The notes below the pieces were generated by a model, which searched no databases, was not told the origin of the DNA, and saw nothing but the letters and a program-made list of their open reading frames with translations. A program made the translations under genes and the position numbers. From Bacilli bacterium (GTDB lineage: Bacteria > Bacillota_I > Bacilli_A > RF39 > UBA660): a stretch of DNA of 33,880 nt. Location of the stretch: NCBI GenBank assembly GCA_017477845.1, contig JAFUTR010000001.1:1-33880 (forward strand), given 5' to 3'. Of this stretch, positions 25,503 through 33,059 are shown piece after piece. Position 1 is the stretch's first letter, and the number at the start of each line of letters is the position of its first letter.

Positions 25503-25507
25503 AAAAA

Positions 25508-26194
25508 TCACCTATTATTAATTTTCCCATTATCTTGAAAACTATAATAATTATTATTAGAAACAATAATGTGATCAATTATAGGTATTTTCTGAATGTT
25601 TCCTATTTCTACGAGTGCACTAGTAAAAGATATATCTTCTCTTGATGGTGTAACATCACCTGATGGATGATTATGAAGACAGACTATTGAAGATGCTGAA
25701 TACAAATAAGCATATTTAAATATTTCTCTTGGATGAGTTAAGCTTTTGTTCACTGTTCCAATAAACAATAGTTCTTTACCAACTAAATGCTGCTTATTGT
25801 TAAAATAAAGACAATAAAAAAGTTCTTGTTCTTTATCTCTAAACATGTATTTTGTATATTCATATATTTTTTTTGGATTATTAAAACAAATTTTCAAATT
25901 ACTGTCATCATCAACATATATTCTTTTAGATAATTCAAGCATTGCAACAATAACCATTGATTTTGATAGGCCCATTCCATTAATTAAAGAAAGTTTATTG
26001 ATAGTTGCATTTTTAATATTAGAAAGTGTTTTATACTCTTTCAAAATATTACTAGATAATTCTTTAACAGAAACATTTTTAGTACCACATCTTAATACTA
26101 TTGATAATAATTCTTCATTTGAAAGATTACTAGCGCCATATTTTAAAAGACGCTCTCTTGGTCTTTCTTCAAGAGGTATTTCTTTTATTAACAT
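25508..26194 (-). CDS. radC: RadC family protein (JAB/MPN domain)
   Basis: 228 residues. The N-terminal part has a helix-hairpin-helix-like region (RPRERLLKYGASNLSNEELL, NGMGLSKSM). The C-terminal JAMM metalloprotease-like motif is HNHPSGDVTPSREDI, with His174, His176 and Asp187. The biochemical role of RadC is not settled; the old DNA-repair name is historical. The start is ATG 26194 behind GGTGAT. Its stop is next to mreC, and the linkage radC-mre is conserved in Bacilli. It probably belongs to the radC-mreC-mreD-spoIVFA-spoIVFB operon with overlapping genes. Confidence 0.92.
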   Translation of the reverse strand: MLIKEIPLEERPRERLLKYGASNLSNEELLSIVLRCGTKNVSVKELSSNILKEYKTLSNIKNATINKLSLINGMGLSKSMVIVAMLELSKRIYVDDDSNLKICFNNPKKIYEYTKYMFRDKEQELFYCLYFNNKQHLVGKELLFIGTVNKSLTHPREIFKYAYLYSASSIVCLHNHPSGDVTPSREDISFTSALVEIGNIQKIPIIDHIIVSNNNYYSFQDNGKINNR

Positions 26195-26228
26195 TTTTAT
26201 CACCAATAATATTATTATTCAAAACTTT

Positions 26229-26660
26229 TTAATTTCCTAAAACAATCTCCTCATAATTAGATAAAATTACATCATTTATCGAAATTAGGTTCTCATCATC
26301 GTCAACTTCTGACAACAAAATGTCAAATTGTTCAAGATTACTCATAAACTCAATATTGTCTATTACTGTTGGTTTTATATAGCTTTCAATGTCTTGTTTT
26401 TTATAAATATCTTTTATTTTGGTTGCGTTGTTTAGCTTTGTAGTAATTCCTGCATAAACGTTATAAATACCATTTTCTTTTAAAACTAAATATTTACTTT
26501 CATCAACTTCAGGGTCATTATCAAAACTACCAATCTGAATTAGATAGGCGTTATACTCTGTAGCATCCAAATTCTCTTGATATTGTTTATAAACAGCCTC
26601 CGCAGAAATAAATCCTAGAACAATTGCAACAAGTAAAAGAATAAAATAATTACTTTTCAT
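26229..26660 (-). CDS. SPOR-like single-pass membrane protein, SpoIIB-like by position
   Basis: 143 residues. An N-terminal membrane segment (about 5-21) is followed by a SPOR-type region: AYLIQIGSFDNDPEVDESK and ENGIYNVYAGIT, the start and end strands expected for that fold. SPOR domains bind denuded glycan at division sites. In B. subtilis SpoIIB, a membrane-anchored SPOR protein acting in engulfment septal localisation, is encoded just upstream of maf-radC-mre. Here the position next to radC is the same. The protein is small and lacks the long linker of SpoIIB, so homology is an inference. It starts at ATG 26660 behind GGTGAT, and I see no terminator between it and radC. Confidence 0.6.
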   Translation of the reverse strand: MKSNYFILLLVAIVLGFISAEAVYKQYQENLDATEYNAYLIQIGSFDNDPEVDESKYLVLKENGIYNVYAGITTKLNNATKIKDIYKKQDIESYIKPTVIDNIEFMSNLEQFDILLSEVDDDENLISINDVILSNYEEIVLGN

Positions 26661-26707
26661 ATTATCACCAATAATAAGATATCAGATGGAAGAAGAAAAA
26701 AATGTCG

Positions 26708-26731
26708 AAAAAAAAGAAAGATTTCTCTTTC
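26708..26731 (-). terminator. terminator of the desulfurase-thioredoxin-CcdA unit
   Basis: GAAAGA (26726-26731 on the minus strand), loop GAAA, TCTTTC (26716-26721), then eight T. The GNRA-type loop makes this a strong terminator. Confidence 0.85.
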
Positions 26732-26732
26732 C

Positions 26733-27935
26733 TTAAAAATTCAACATCAACCATTCTGGTTTTAAAATTAATAAAAGTCCTACAAGAAGCATAATTATAC
26801 CAGATACTATTTTAGAATATTTTCCATACTTAGTACTTGTTGTACTCAATTCTAAAGTTGATACTGCAATAATAAATACTATCATATCATCAATCATATA
26901 AAATAATGTATATAAAAGCAAATATAAAATCTTTGCAATACCACTTACATTATTAACAGCCATAATCTCTGCAAAAGTAGCTGGGAAAACGCTTGAACAA
27001 GCAAGTTCAACTGCATTTACTGATATTGCTAGAATAACTACTCCACCTAATGCTAAGAAAATATTTTTCTCAGTTGTAAACTTCTTAATCCTATTAAATA
27101 TCTTCTTTCTTTTCTTCTCATCAACAACATGGCATCCAGCGTCTTCTTTTCTTTCTTTAAAGAATTTATAAACATTATAGATACCTACTAGTAGTGCAAC
27201 TACACCGATAATAGTTCTAATAACAGGAACTGAAATAAATGATAAGATATTAGTAATTCCTAGCATAAATAAGAAATACATTAAAGCTGAAGTAAATAAG
27301 AAAGTAAGTCCAATTATTAACATTTTCTTTCTATCATTCATACCAATTAACATATTTATCAAAAATAACAAAACCCACATTGCACATGGATTAAATCCAT
27401 CGATAAATCCTAGAATAATTGCTACTAATGATATTGATACATCTCTTTTATCAATTGTACCCAAAAGTGGTATATCTTCTTTATACTTGTCAGCTAGACT
27501 TTCTTCTTCAGTAATAATTTCAAGATACTCCTTTATCTTAGTTTCTATCTTTTTTCCAATGGCATCATTATATCCAAGATAAGTTTCTTCACCAATTACT
27601 GTATAAGGAACAGCAGCACTAACTTGATCTTTCATTAGTGTCTTAGCCACATACATATAGTTAAGATTATTTTGATCATACCATGTTTCGTAATCATAAA
27701 AATTAATCTTGTCTTTATATATATCTTTCAATAATTCAATAAACTTTTCTTCTTCTTTACAATGGGGACATCCTTCTCCACGAAAGAAATAAAAATTAAT
27801 CTTATCTTCTTCTATTTCTTTACCAAGTATTACTGCTAATTTATCGTTATAAGAGTTTGATATTGCATTAACAATTAAAGGAGATAGCAATAAAAGAAGA
27901 AGAAAGATATAGAATACTTTTCTACTTTTCTTCAT
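26733..27935 (-). CDS. CcdA/DsbD-like thiol-electron transporter with N-terminal CxxC domain
   Basis: 400 residues. A signal-type hydrophobic start (about 7-24) is followed by a small thioredoxin/glutaredoxin-like domain with FRGEGCPHCKEEEKF (Cys56, Cys59). A multi-span membrane domain follows, with DGFNPCAMWVL and ELACSSVFPATFAE, the two Cys that shuttle electrons in CcdA/DsbD. The domain order (CxxC domain outside, then the membrane domain) suggests that electrons are passed from cytoplasm to an extracytoplasmic thiol. The start is the ATG at 27933-27935, spaced properly from AAGGG; the ATG at 27944 overlaps it too closely. It overlaps the thioredoxin gene upstream. A strong terminator follows immediately. 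Confidence 0.85.
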   Translation of the reverse strand: MKKSRKVFYIFLLLLLLSPLIVNAISNSYNDKLAVILGKEIEEDKINFYFFRGEGCPHCKEEEKFIELLKDIYKDKINFYDYETWYDQNNLNYMYVAKTLMKDQVSAAVPYTVIGEETYLGYNDAIGKKIETKIKEYLEIITEEESLADKYKEDIPLLGTIDKRDVSISLVAIILGFIDGFNPCAMWVLLFLINMLIGMNDRKKMLIIGLTFLFTSALMYFLFMLGITNILSFISVPVIRTIIGVVALLVGIYNVYKFFKERKEDAGCHVVDEKKRKKIFNRIKKFTTEKNIFLALGGVVILAISVNAVELACSSVFPATFAEIMAVNNVSGIAKILYLLLYTLFYMIDDMIVFIIAVSTLELSTTSTKYGKYSKIVSGIIMLLVGLLLILKPEWLMLNF

Positions 27936-28197
27936 TAAAAACATCCCTTATTTCTTTTTCTAATTCTTCTTGTTTTTTCTCACCAATTATTCTTTTAATT
28001 TCTTTATCATCATCATCTAAAAAAATAATAACTGGTAAAATATTTCCAACATTATATGGTTTTGCTTCCTCTTCATTAAAATCTAAATCGTAATCGATAA
28101 ACTCGATATTAGGAAAGTTTTTCTTAACATCTTTATAATATTTATTAGTAATAATACAAGCAGGACACCATATAGCACTAATCTTAACTATTTTCAT
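27922..28197 (-). CDS. small thioredoxin-like protein
   Basis: 91 residues. The redox motif is AIWCPACII (Cys11, Cys14), close to the N-terminus, then IEFIDYDLD and a cis-Pro region LPVIIFLDDDD. It has no signal peptide, so it acts in the cytoplasm and is a good candidate electron donor for the CcdA-like transporter next door. It overlaps the cysteine desulfurase stop by 4 bp (ATGA) and the transporter gene downstream. It is shorter than classical thioredoxin (about 105 residues) and lacks its full N-terminal strand and helix. Confidence 0.85.
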   Translation of the reverse strand: MKIVKISAIWCPACIITNKYYKDVKKNFPNIEFIDYDLDFNEEEAKPYNVGNILPVIIFLDDDDKEIKRIIGEKKQEELEKEIRDVFNEEK

Positions 28198-29324
28198 CTA
28201 AGATCCACAAGCTTTCTGTAGCATTTATCAAATGCATCCATAAATAAATCTAGTTCTTCTTTTGTTGTAACATAAGAAATACTAATTCTTACACTTGATA
28301 AGGCACGGGCTTCATCATGAGTTAAAGCATAAACAGCCTTAGACATTTCTCCACCTTTAGAACATGCAGTCTGAGTAGAAATATAAACATCATACTCTTC
28401 AAGTGCATGCTGAAGTGTTTCAGGTTTTACCCCTAATACACTGATATTTAGAATTTGTGGTATTGAATAAGAATTACTATTTATTTTAACTTTATCATAT
28501 TTACTTAATCTATCTTTTAAATAACTATTATACTCTTCTATTTTTTTAATATTATTATCAAGATTTTCTGTAGCAAGACGTAATGCTTTAGATAAAGAAA
28601 CAATCAAAGGAAGTTGTGGAGTTCCACTTCTAAATATAGTAGTACTCTTTCCTCCATGAATTAGTGGCTCTAATTCTATTTTTTCTTTTTTAATTAAGCC
28701 CCCAATTCCTTTAATTCCAAATATTTTATGTGCAGAAAAAGATACTAGATCAACATTTTCTAGTGATACTTTTTCCTTACCAATACTTTGAGTCATATCC
28801 ACATGGAAAAAACATTTTGGATGTTTCTTTACTATTTTAGCAATTTCTTCGATAGGTTGTCTTATACCTATTTCACTATTAACACTGCAAATTGTTACAA
28901 GAATCGTATCATCTCGAATTAATTTTTCTAATGAATCAAGTTTAACAATACCAAATTCATCAGTTTCTACAAAATCAACTTCAAAATCTTGATATCTTTG
29001 TAAATAGCCAATTGGACCATAAATAGAAGAATGCTCAAATTCTGTAGTAATAATATGTTTACCACGAGTTTTATATCTATCTGCAATTCCTTTTATAGCC
29101 ATATTATTTGATTCACTTGAACCACTTGTATAAATAACTTCACTACTCTTAACTCCTAGAATATCAGCGATTTGTTTAGTCGAAGCATTAATAAGTTCAT
29201 TTGCCTTAACACCTAATTTATGTAGAGAATTAGGATTTGCAAAATAATCTATACTAGCTTTATTAAATGATTCTAAAACCTCTTTAGAAGTTGGTGTTGT
29301 TGCTGAATAATCTAAATATACCAT
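28194..29324 (-). CDS. cysteine desulfurase (NifS/IscS class)
   Basis: A PLP-dependent class V aminotransferase-fold enzyme of 376 residues. It transfers sulfur from cysteine to an enzyme Cys and releases alanine. The start MVYLDYSATTPTS, the PLP loop YTSGSSESNNMAIKG and HVDMTQSIGK are typical. The PLP Lys is in SFSAHKIFGIKG, and the active-site Cys is in TQTACSKGGEM. This short Cys loop fits the IscS/NifS (group I) type. It is co-transcribed with a thioredoxin and a CcdA-type transporter, but no IscU, SufU or MnmA is in view, so the sulfur acceptor is unknown. Its ribosome-binding site is AGGTGAT. Confidence 0.92.
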   Translation of the reverse strand: MVYLDYSATTPTSKEVLESFNKASIDYFANPNSLHKLGVKANELINASTKQIADILGVKSSEVIYTSGSSESNNMAIKGIADRYKTRGKHIITTEFEHSSIYGPIGYLQRYQDFEVDFVETDEFGIVKLDSLEKLIRDDTILVTICSVNSEIGIRQPIEEIAKIVKKHPKCFFHVDMTQSIGKEKVSLENVDLVSFSAHKIFGIKGIGGLIKKEKIELEPLIHGGKSTTIFRSGTPQLPLIVSLSKALRLATENLDNNIKKIEEYNSYLKDRLSKYDKVKINSNSYSIPQILNISVLGVKPETLQHALEEYDVYISTQTACSKGGEMSKAVYALTHDEARALSSVRISISYVTTKEELDLFMDAFDKCYRKLVDLR

Positions 29325-29332
29325 TTTATCAC

Positions 29333-29815
29333 CTACTCAATTATGTAATTATTCTCATCTGGAAATGAGGCCATAGTACCACAAAGTGGGTCATTTGGAA
29401 TTTCAATGGCATCTCTTACTCCAGGAAGATCCAAAATAACTCCAACTATTGTAGGAACTAAAATAAGTAAAACAAGTCCTATTGCTCTTGATACAATCTT
29501 GCTAGTTGCTTTTTTTAGAATTGAATCATCTTGAGCTAATATTCCTTGAGCAAAATCAAGTCCAATAAATAGTAGAAATGCAATTGGCCCAAGTATTCTA
29601 AAATAATTTAATATTTTATGAATAAATGCAATACCTTCACTTGTTAATAATCCTTCACAACTAACAGATCCTCCACCACTACTATCAGAATCTCTATAAG
29701 TAATTACAGTATTATCAAATTTATGCTTAACTCCTACTACTTTAGCTTCAACTTTAATTGTTGAAAAGAAAAGTAATATAGTTACTAAAATCATTATTAA
29801 AGATAACTTTTTCAT
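29333..29815 (-). CDS. small exported membrane protein, TrbC/VirB2 pilin-like in layout
   Basis: 160 residues. A signal peptide (about 1-25, ending KVEAK) is followed by a Gly/Ser-rich segment with Cys. Two hydrophobic helices joined by a short charged loop (about 80-95 and 112-130) and a short tail with a second Cys complete it. This layout resembles TrbC/VirB2-type pilins of type IV secretion, but no other secretion gene is in the window. The family is therefore only suggested. The start is ATG 29813-29815, behind AGGTGAAATGG; a GTG at 29824 is too close to the ribosome-binding site. It heads the unit with cysteine desulfurase, whose start lies 8 bp downstream. Confidence 0.6.
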   Translation of the reverse strand: MKKLSLIMILVTILLFFSTIKVEAKVVGVKHKFDNTVITYRDSDSSGGGSVSCEGLLTSEGIAFIHKILNYFRILGPIAFLLFIGLDFAQGILAQDDSILKKATSKIVSRAIGLVLLILVPTIVGVILDLPGVRDAIEIPNDPLCGTMASFPDENNYIIE

Positions 29816-29835
29816 CCATTTCACCTCATAGAATA

Positions 29836-29844
29836 ATTATAGCA
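29836..29844 (-). promoter_or_regulatory. extended -10 promoter of the pilin-like/desulfurase unit
   Basis: TGCTATAAT on the minus strand (TATAAT at 29836-29841), about 10 nt before the ribosome-binding site. No strong -35. Confidence 0.55.
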
Positions 29845-29854
29845 TTCTACTACT

Positions 29855-29889
29855 CAAAAAGAAAGTACTTAATAATTAAATTAAGTACT
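29855..29889 (-). terminator. terminator of the clostripain/zinc-ribbon unit
   Basis: AGTACTTAA, 8-nt loop, TTAAGTACT, then TTCTTTTT on the minus strand. The stop codon of the gene at 29888 overlaps the stem. Confidence 0.8.
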
Positions 29890-30448
29890 ATAAAAGTAAA
29901 AATATAATAACTATTATTTCAATAATAATCGTAATAATTAAACCTTTGATATTATTTTTACTATCAATTTCCAAAAGATTAATAATATCTTCTTCACTTT
30001 TTCCTTCATTATTTGAAATTATCTTATTAAGTCTCATTTTTCTATTTTCAATTAATAATCTATCAAAGTTAAAAACATAATAGAAATAAGTAACAATAGA
30101 ACCCATAATTATAAATAATACAGGAAAAAACATAAAACCTATTGAATCACTAATTATTCTTCCTCCTAGAATCAAAAGAAAATGTATTAATACTTGTGTA
30201 ATAAAACTGTATAAAGCTTCTTTATACATTTTCTTATATATTGCATAATGATATGTAAATGACATATACGGAAGTGATAATCTATCAATATGAAATTTTA
30301 ATTTTTTATTAGGAAAATAAATTTCCAATAAATCTATATCAAACATTTCAGTATATTTTTTTATATCATCACTTTCAAAAAGAATTCCACATCTAGGACA
30401 ATACTTAGAATTATCTAAAACACTTACATTACAATTTGGACATTTCAT
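29888..30448 (-). CDS. zinc-ribbon membrane protein, unknown function
   Basis: 186 residues. An N-terminal zinc ribbon (Cys3, Cys6, Cys18, Cys21; MKCPNCN...YCPRCG) is followed by a cytoplasmic segment and then three hydrophobic helices. The first two, about 88-105 and 107-128, form a hairpin; the last, about 168-186, ends the protein. It follows the clostripain-family gene by 5 bp, its ribosome-binding site AAAGGTAA being the end of that gene. The two are therefore co-transcribed. Zinc-ribbon membrane proteins are common in low-GC Bacillota; I cannot give this one a role. Confidence 0.75.
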   Translation of the reverse strand: MKCPNCNVSVLDNSKYCPRCGILFESDDIKKYTEMFDIDLLEIYFPNKKLKFHIDRLSLPYMSFTYHYAIYKKMYKEALYSFITQVLIHFLLILGGRIISDSIGFMFFPVLFIIMGSIVTYFYYVFNFDRLLIENRKMRLNKIISNNEGKSEEDIINLLEIDSKNNIKGLIITIIIEIIVIIFLLL

Positions 30449-30453
30449 AACTA

Positions 30454-32514
30454 TTAGTTACCTTTAATCTTTGAATAGTAAGAGTCATTATAAGAGTCAT
30501 GCATCTCTATCATTATATAATAGTCATCAAGATTTACTTTTTCATAGTCAAAAGTTAAATCGTTTGTTTTAAAATCTTTGCTATTACTCTTTTCAAAAGA
30601 ATAATCCCAAATCTCATTTAATTTATTTTTGTCTATCAAATCATATTTATTGGTAGTAATACTAATACTATCAAAATCATCAAGTTCAATAATACTAGAT
30701 TTTGGGTAGTCACCACTATCAAGTAAAATGCTAGTTATTTTCTTATCGTTTATATTAGCAATTATACTTAAATTATTATTGTCTTTTTCTACTTTTGCAT
30801 AAACTTTTTCTTTTCCATCTTCAACGAAAGAAGAAACTATTGTATTATTGACAGTTAACAATCCTTTATAGTTATATGTAAGAGTATTTTTATCAAGTGT
30901 TAAATCATCACTTTTCAAAACTAAATCATATTTATTATCTTTATCTTTTTTAAATAAATAAATATTAGAGTAAATGTATTTTTCTTTTTCTTCATCCGTT
31001 AATTCAATACTAATTTTATCGTTATTTACTACAACTTCATTCTTTAGTTCATTAATGTTTTTGCCAGTTTTACTTCTTATACTAAGTTTTGCACCACTTC
31101 TAATTTGATAAAAATTATTTATAAATTCAGTATATTTATTACTCCAAAGACTATTAAATAAATCAAGATGCAACTCAATTGCAGAATCACTTCCAAAATA
31201 TGGGAAATAAATTGATACTCCATTAGAGTGCTCATTTAAACTACTTGTATACATAACAAATTCATTTATTTCACTTAGCAAATCATCACAAGCACTAGTA
31301 TTATTTGAAAATGGTGTTAAGGATTCAACTAATTCATATAAGTCAACAGTGTCATAATCTCTTGTTTGACTAATACCATAAGTATGAAGTTTCATTCTTG
31401 AAAAAGAGACACTATAGTAATATTTATTTAAATCAATTGAATTAAAGAAAGCATCTACTTTTTTATTTAATTCATCTATTTTACTTAAATCAAATATTGA
31501 TAAAGTTGAATCAAGTTTATCTGTATGAGTAGAATTATATAGTTTCATAACACTATCAGATTGTTCAATAAAATGATATCCAACTTGATATGGTGTATCA
31601 CTAGTTTCTACCTTCTCAAGGAAATTAAATCTACTTAATAATTTAGATAAATATAATACTTCTTCACTAGCTACCATATAATTTGAATATTTACTCATAA
31701 CGTTTGCCATTTGAACATTTCCTGCTAAACAGTTATAAAAAATAGTCATTTCTAATTTTTCATCATTAAAGTTACTATTTTTAAGTGCTTTATCAAGTTC
31801 ATAAATACTTAAATAGTCACTACTTACTTCATCTTGTTCTATTCCAAGAGCACCTAATCCATGATTCCAAAAAATCAAATCATAATTTTTGGCAGGATAT
31901 CTATCATATACAAAATCTAAGAAATAAGATAAGTTTTCACTTGAACCCATACTTACAATATCTTTAGATTCTATTTTGGAAAATCCTTGACTAGTAAGTC
32001 TGTAAATTCCTATTTCATCTTTATTTACAAAGTTATGCCACTCATTAGCACCACCAACCATCAAAACCACATTATTGTTTTGTAAATCGATATTTTCTCC
32101 AACTATATCAGATAGACTAAATGTTCCTTGACTTGATTTAGACTCAAGATCAGATCCAACCATATAAATCATAAATGTTCTAGTTTTTCTATTTAAATAT
32201 TGATAAAACTTAATTGAGCCATACACTCCTCCAATAATAACTAATAATATTATTAAAGAAATAATTATTTTTTTCGTGTATTTTTTCTTTTTTGGAGGAG
32301 ATGATGAAAACTCTTCTTTATTCATATTATTATAGTTATTATTATTTAACATTTGATTTTGATAATACCCATTTTGATTATAAGGATTATATCCTTGATT
32401 ATATGAGTTTCTAAAATTCTGGTTTTGTGCATCAAAAGAATTATTAAATCCATTATTATAGCCATTATTTTGCCCATTGTTATAAGGGTTATTTTGTCCA
32501 TACTGATTATTCAT
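30454..32514 (-). CDS. membrane-anchored clostripain-family (C11) cysteine protease
   Basis: 686 residues. The first 69 residues are low-complexity, rich in Asn, Gln, Gly and Tyr; a basic stretch and a membrane helix (about 83-104) follow. The rest is outside. The C11 peptidase domain starts at RTFMIYMVGSDLESK. It has the catalytic His218 in FWNHGLG and Cys262 in FYNCLAGN, with MVASEEV just after, the caspase-like arrangement. The C-terminal part (about 510-680) looks like beta-rich accessory domains. The start is ATG 32512-32514, behind GGTGAT. An in-frame upstream start at 32574 lies in promoter DNA and is rejected. Clostripains cut after Arg or Lys; substrate here is unknown. Confidence 0.88.
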   Translation of the reverse strand: MNNQYGQNNPYNNGQNNGYNNGFNNSFDAQNQNFRNSYNQGYNPYNQNGYYQNQMLNNNNYNNMNKEEFSSSPPKKKKYTKKIIISLIILLVIIGGVYGSIKFYQYLNRKTRTFMIYMVGSDLESKSSQGTFSLSDIVGENIDLQNNNVVLMVGGANEWHNFVNKDEIGIYRLTSQGFSKIESKDIVSMGSSENLSYFLDFVYDRYPAKNYDLIFWNHGLGALGIEQDEVSSDYLSIYELDKALKNSNFNDEKLEMTIFYNCLAGNVQMANVMSKYSNYMVASEEVLYLSKLLSRFNFLEKVETSDTPYQVGYHFIEQSDSVMKLYNSTHTDKLDSTLSIFDLSKIDELNKKVDAFFNSIDLNKYYYSVSFSRMKLHTYGISQTRDYDTVDLYELVESLTPFSNNTSACDDLLSEINEFVMYTSSLNEHSNGVSIYFPYFGSDSAIELHLDLFNSLWSNKYTEFINNFYQIRSGAKLSIRSKTGKNINELKNEVVVNNDKISIELTDEEKEKYIYSNIYLFKKDKDNKYDLVLKSDDLTLDKNTLTYNYKGLLTVNNTIVSSFVEDGKEKVYAKVEKDNNNLSIIANINDKKITSILLDSGDYPKSSIIELDDFDSISITTNKYDLIDKNKLNEIWDYSFEKSNSKDFKTNDLTFDYEKVNLDDYYIMIEMHDSYNDSYYSKIKGN

Positions 32515-32529
32515 AATATCACCATAATA

Positions 32530-32558
32530 AGTATAACATGAAAAGTATAAGTTGAAAA
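32530..32558 (-). promoter_or_regulatory. promoter of the clostripain unit
   Basis: TATACT (32530-32535) with a weak TTTTCA (32553-32558) 17 bp away, minus strand. Its -35 overlaps the -35 of the plus-strand NUDIX promoter. Confidence 0.4.
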
Positions 32559-32580
32559 ATATTATTTTTTTCAATATAAT
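32552..32580 (+). promoter_or_regulatory. sigma-A promoter of the NUDIX gene
   Basis: TTGAAA (32552-32557), a 17-bp spacer and TATAAT (32575-32580), 10 bp before the AGGAGGT ribosome-binding site. Confidence 0.75.
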
Positions 32581-32597
32581 TACTCTAGGAGGTATTT

Positions 32598-33044
32598 ATG
32601 GTAGCATTACAAAATCATATTAATGGTGGTTGTGGAGTAATTGTTTTAAATGATAAAAATCAAATTCTCCTAGGGCTTAGAAATAGTGATGAAGAAAAAG
32701 CTGATAGTGAGTTACATGAAGAAGGAACATGGACTATGCCTGGAGGGAATATAGAATATGGAGAAACTTTTGAAGAAGCAGGTCGTCGTGAAGCTTTTGA
32801 AGAAACAGGTATAACTGTAAAAGATTTAGAAGTAATATGTGTTCAAACAGATAAAAATGAATTCGCTCATTATATTTCTGTTGGAATGATTGCAAGAAAG
32901 TTTGAAGGTACTCCACAAGCTATGGAGCCTGATGAAATAGTAAAATGGTGTTGGTTCGATTTAGATAATCTTCCTAAAAACATTTTTTCACCAAGTAAAA
33001 AGACAATTGATTGCTTTTTAAACCACAAGTTTTATATGGGATAG
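32598..33044 (+). CDS. NUDIX hydrolase
   Basis: 148 residues, cytoplasmic. The NUDIX box is complete, GX5EX7REUXEEXGU, reading GGNIEYGET then REAFEETGI. It cuts nucleoside diphosphates linked to another group, and the substrate cannot be told from the sequence. The domain begins GGCGVIVLNDKNQILLGLR and shows TWTMPGG. Such proteins are often MutT-, ADP-ribose- or mRNA-cap-like, and the short form here resembles the MutT/DATP-pyrophosphohydrolase size group. It starts at ATG 32598 behind AGGAGGT with its own promoter. It ends in a terminator that contains its stop codon and converges with the dedA gene. Confidence 0.9.
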   Translation: MVALQNHINGGCGVIVLNDKNQILLGLRNSDEEKADSELHEEGTWTMPGGNIEYGETFEEAGRREAFEETGITVKDLEVICVQTDKNEFAHYISVGMIARKFEGTPQAMEPDEIVKWCWFDLDNLPKNIFSPSKKTIDCFLNHKFYMG

Positions 33045-33059
33045 TATTATCCCTTTTTT
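33038..33059 (+). terminator. NUDIX gene terminator
   Basis: GGGATA, loop GTAT, TATCCC, then six T on the plus strand; the stop codon TAG lies at the stem-loop boundary. Confidence 0.85.
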
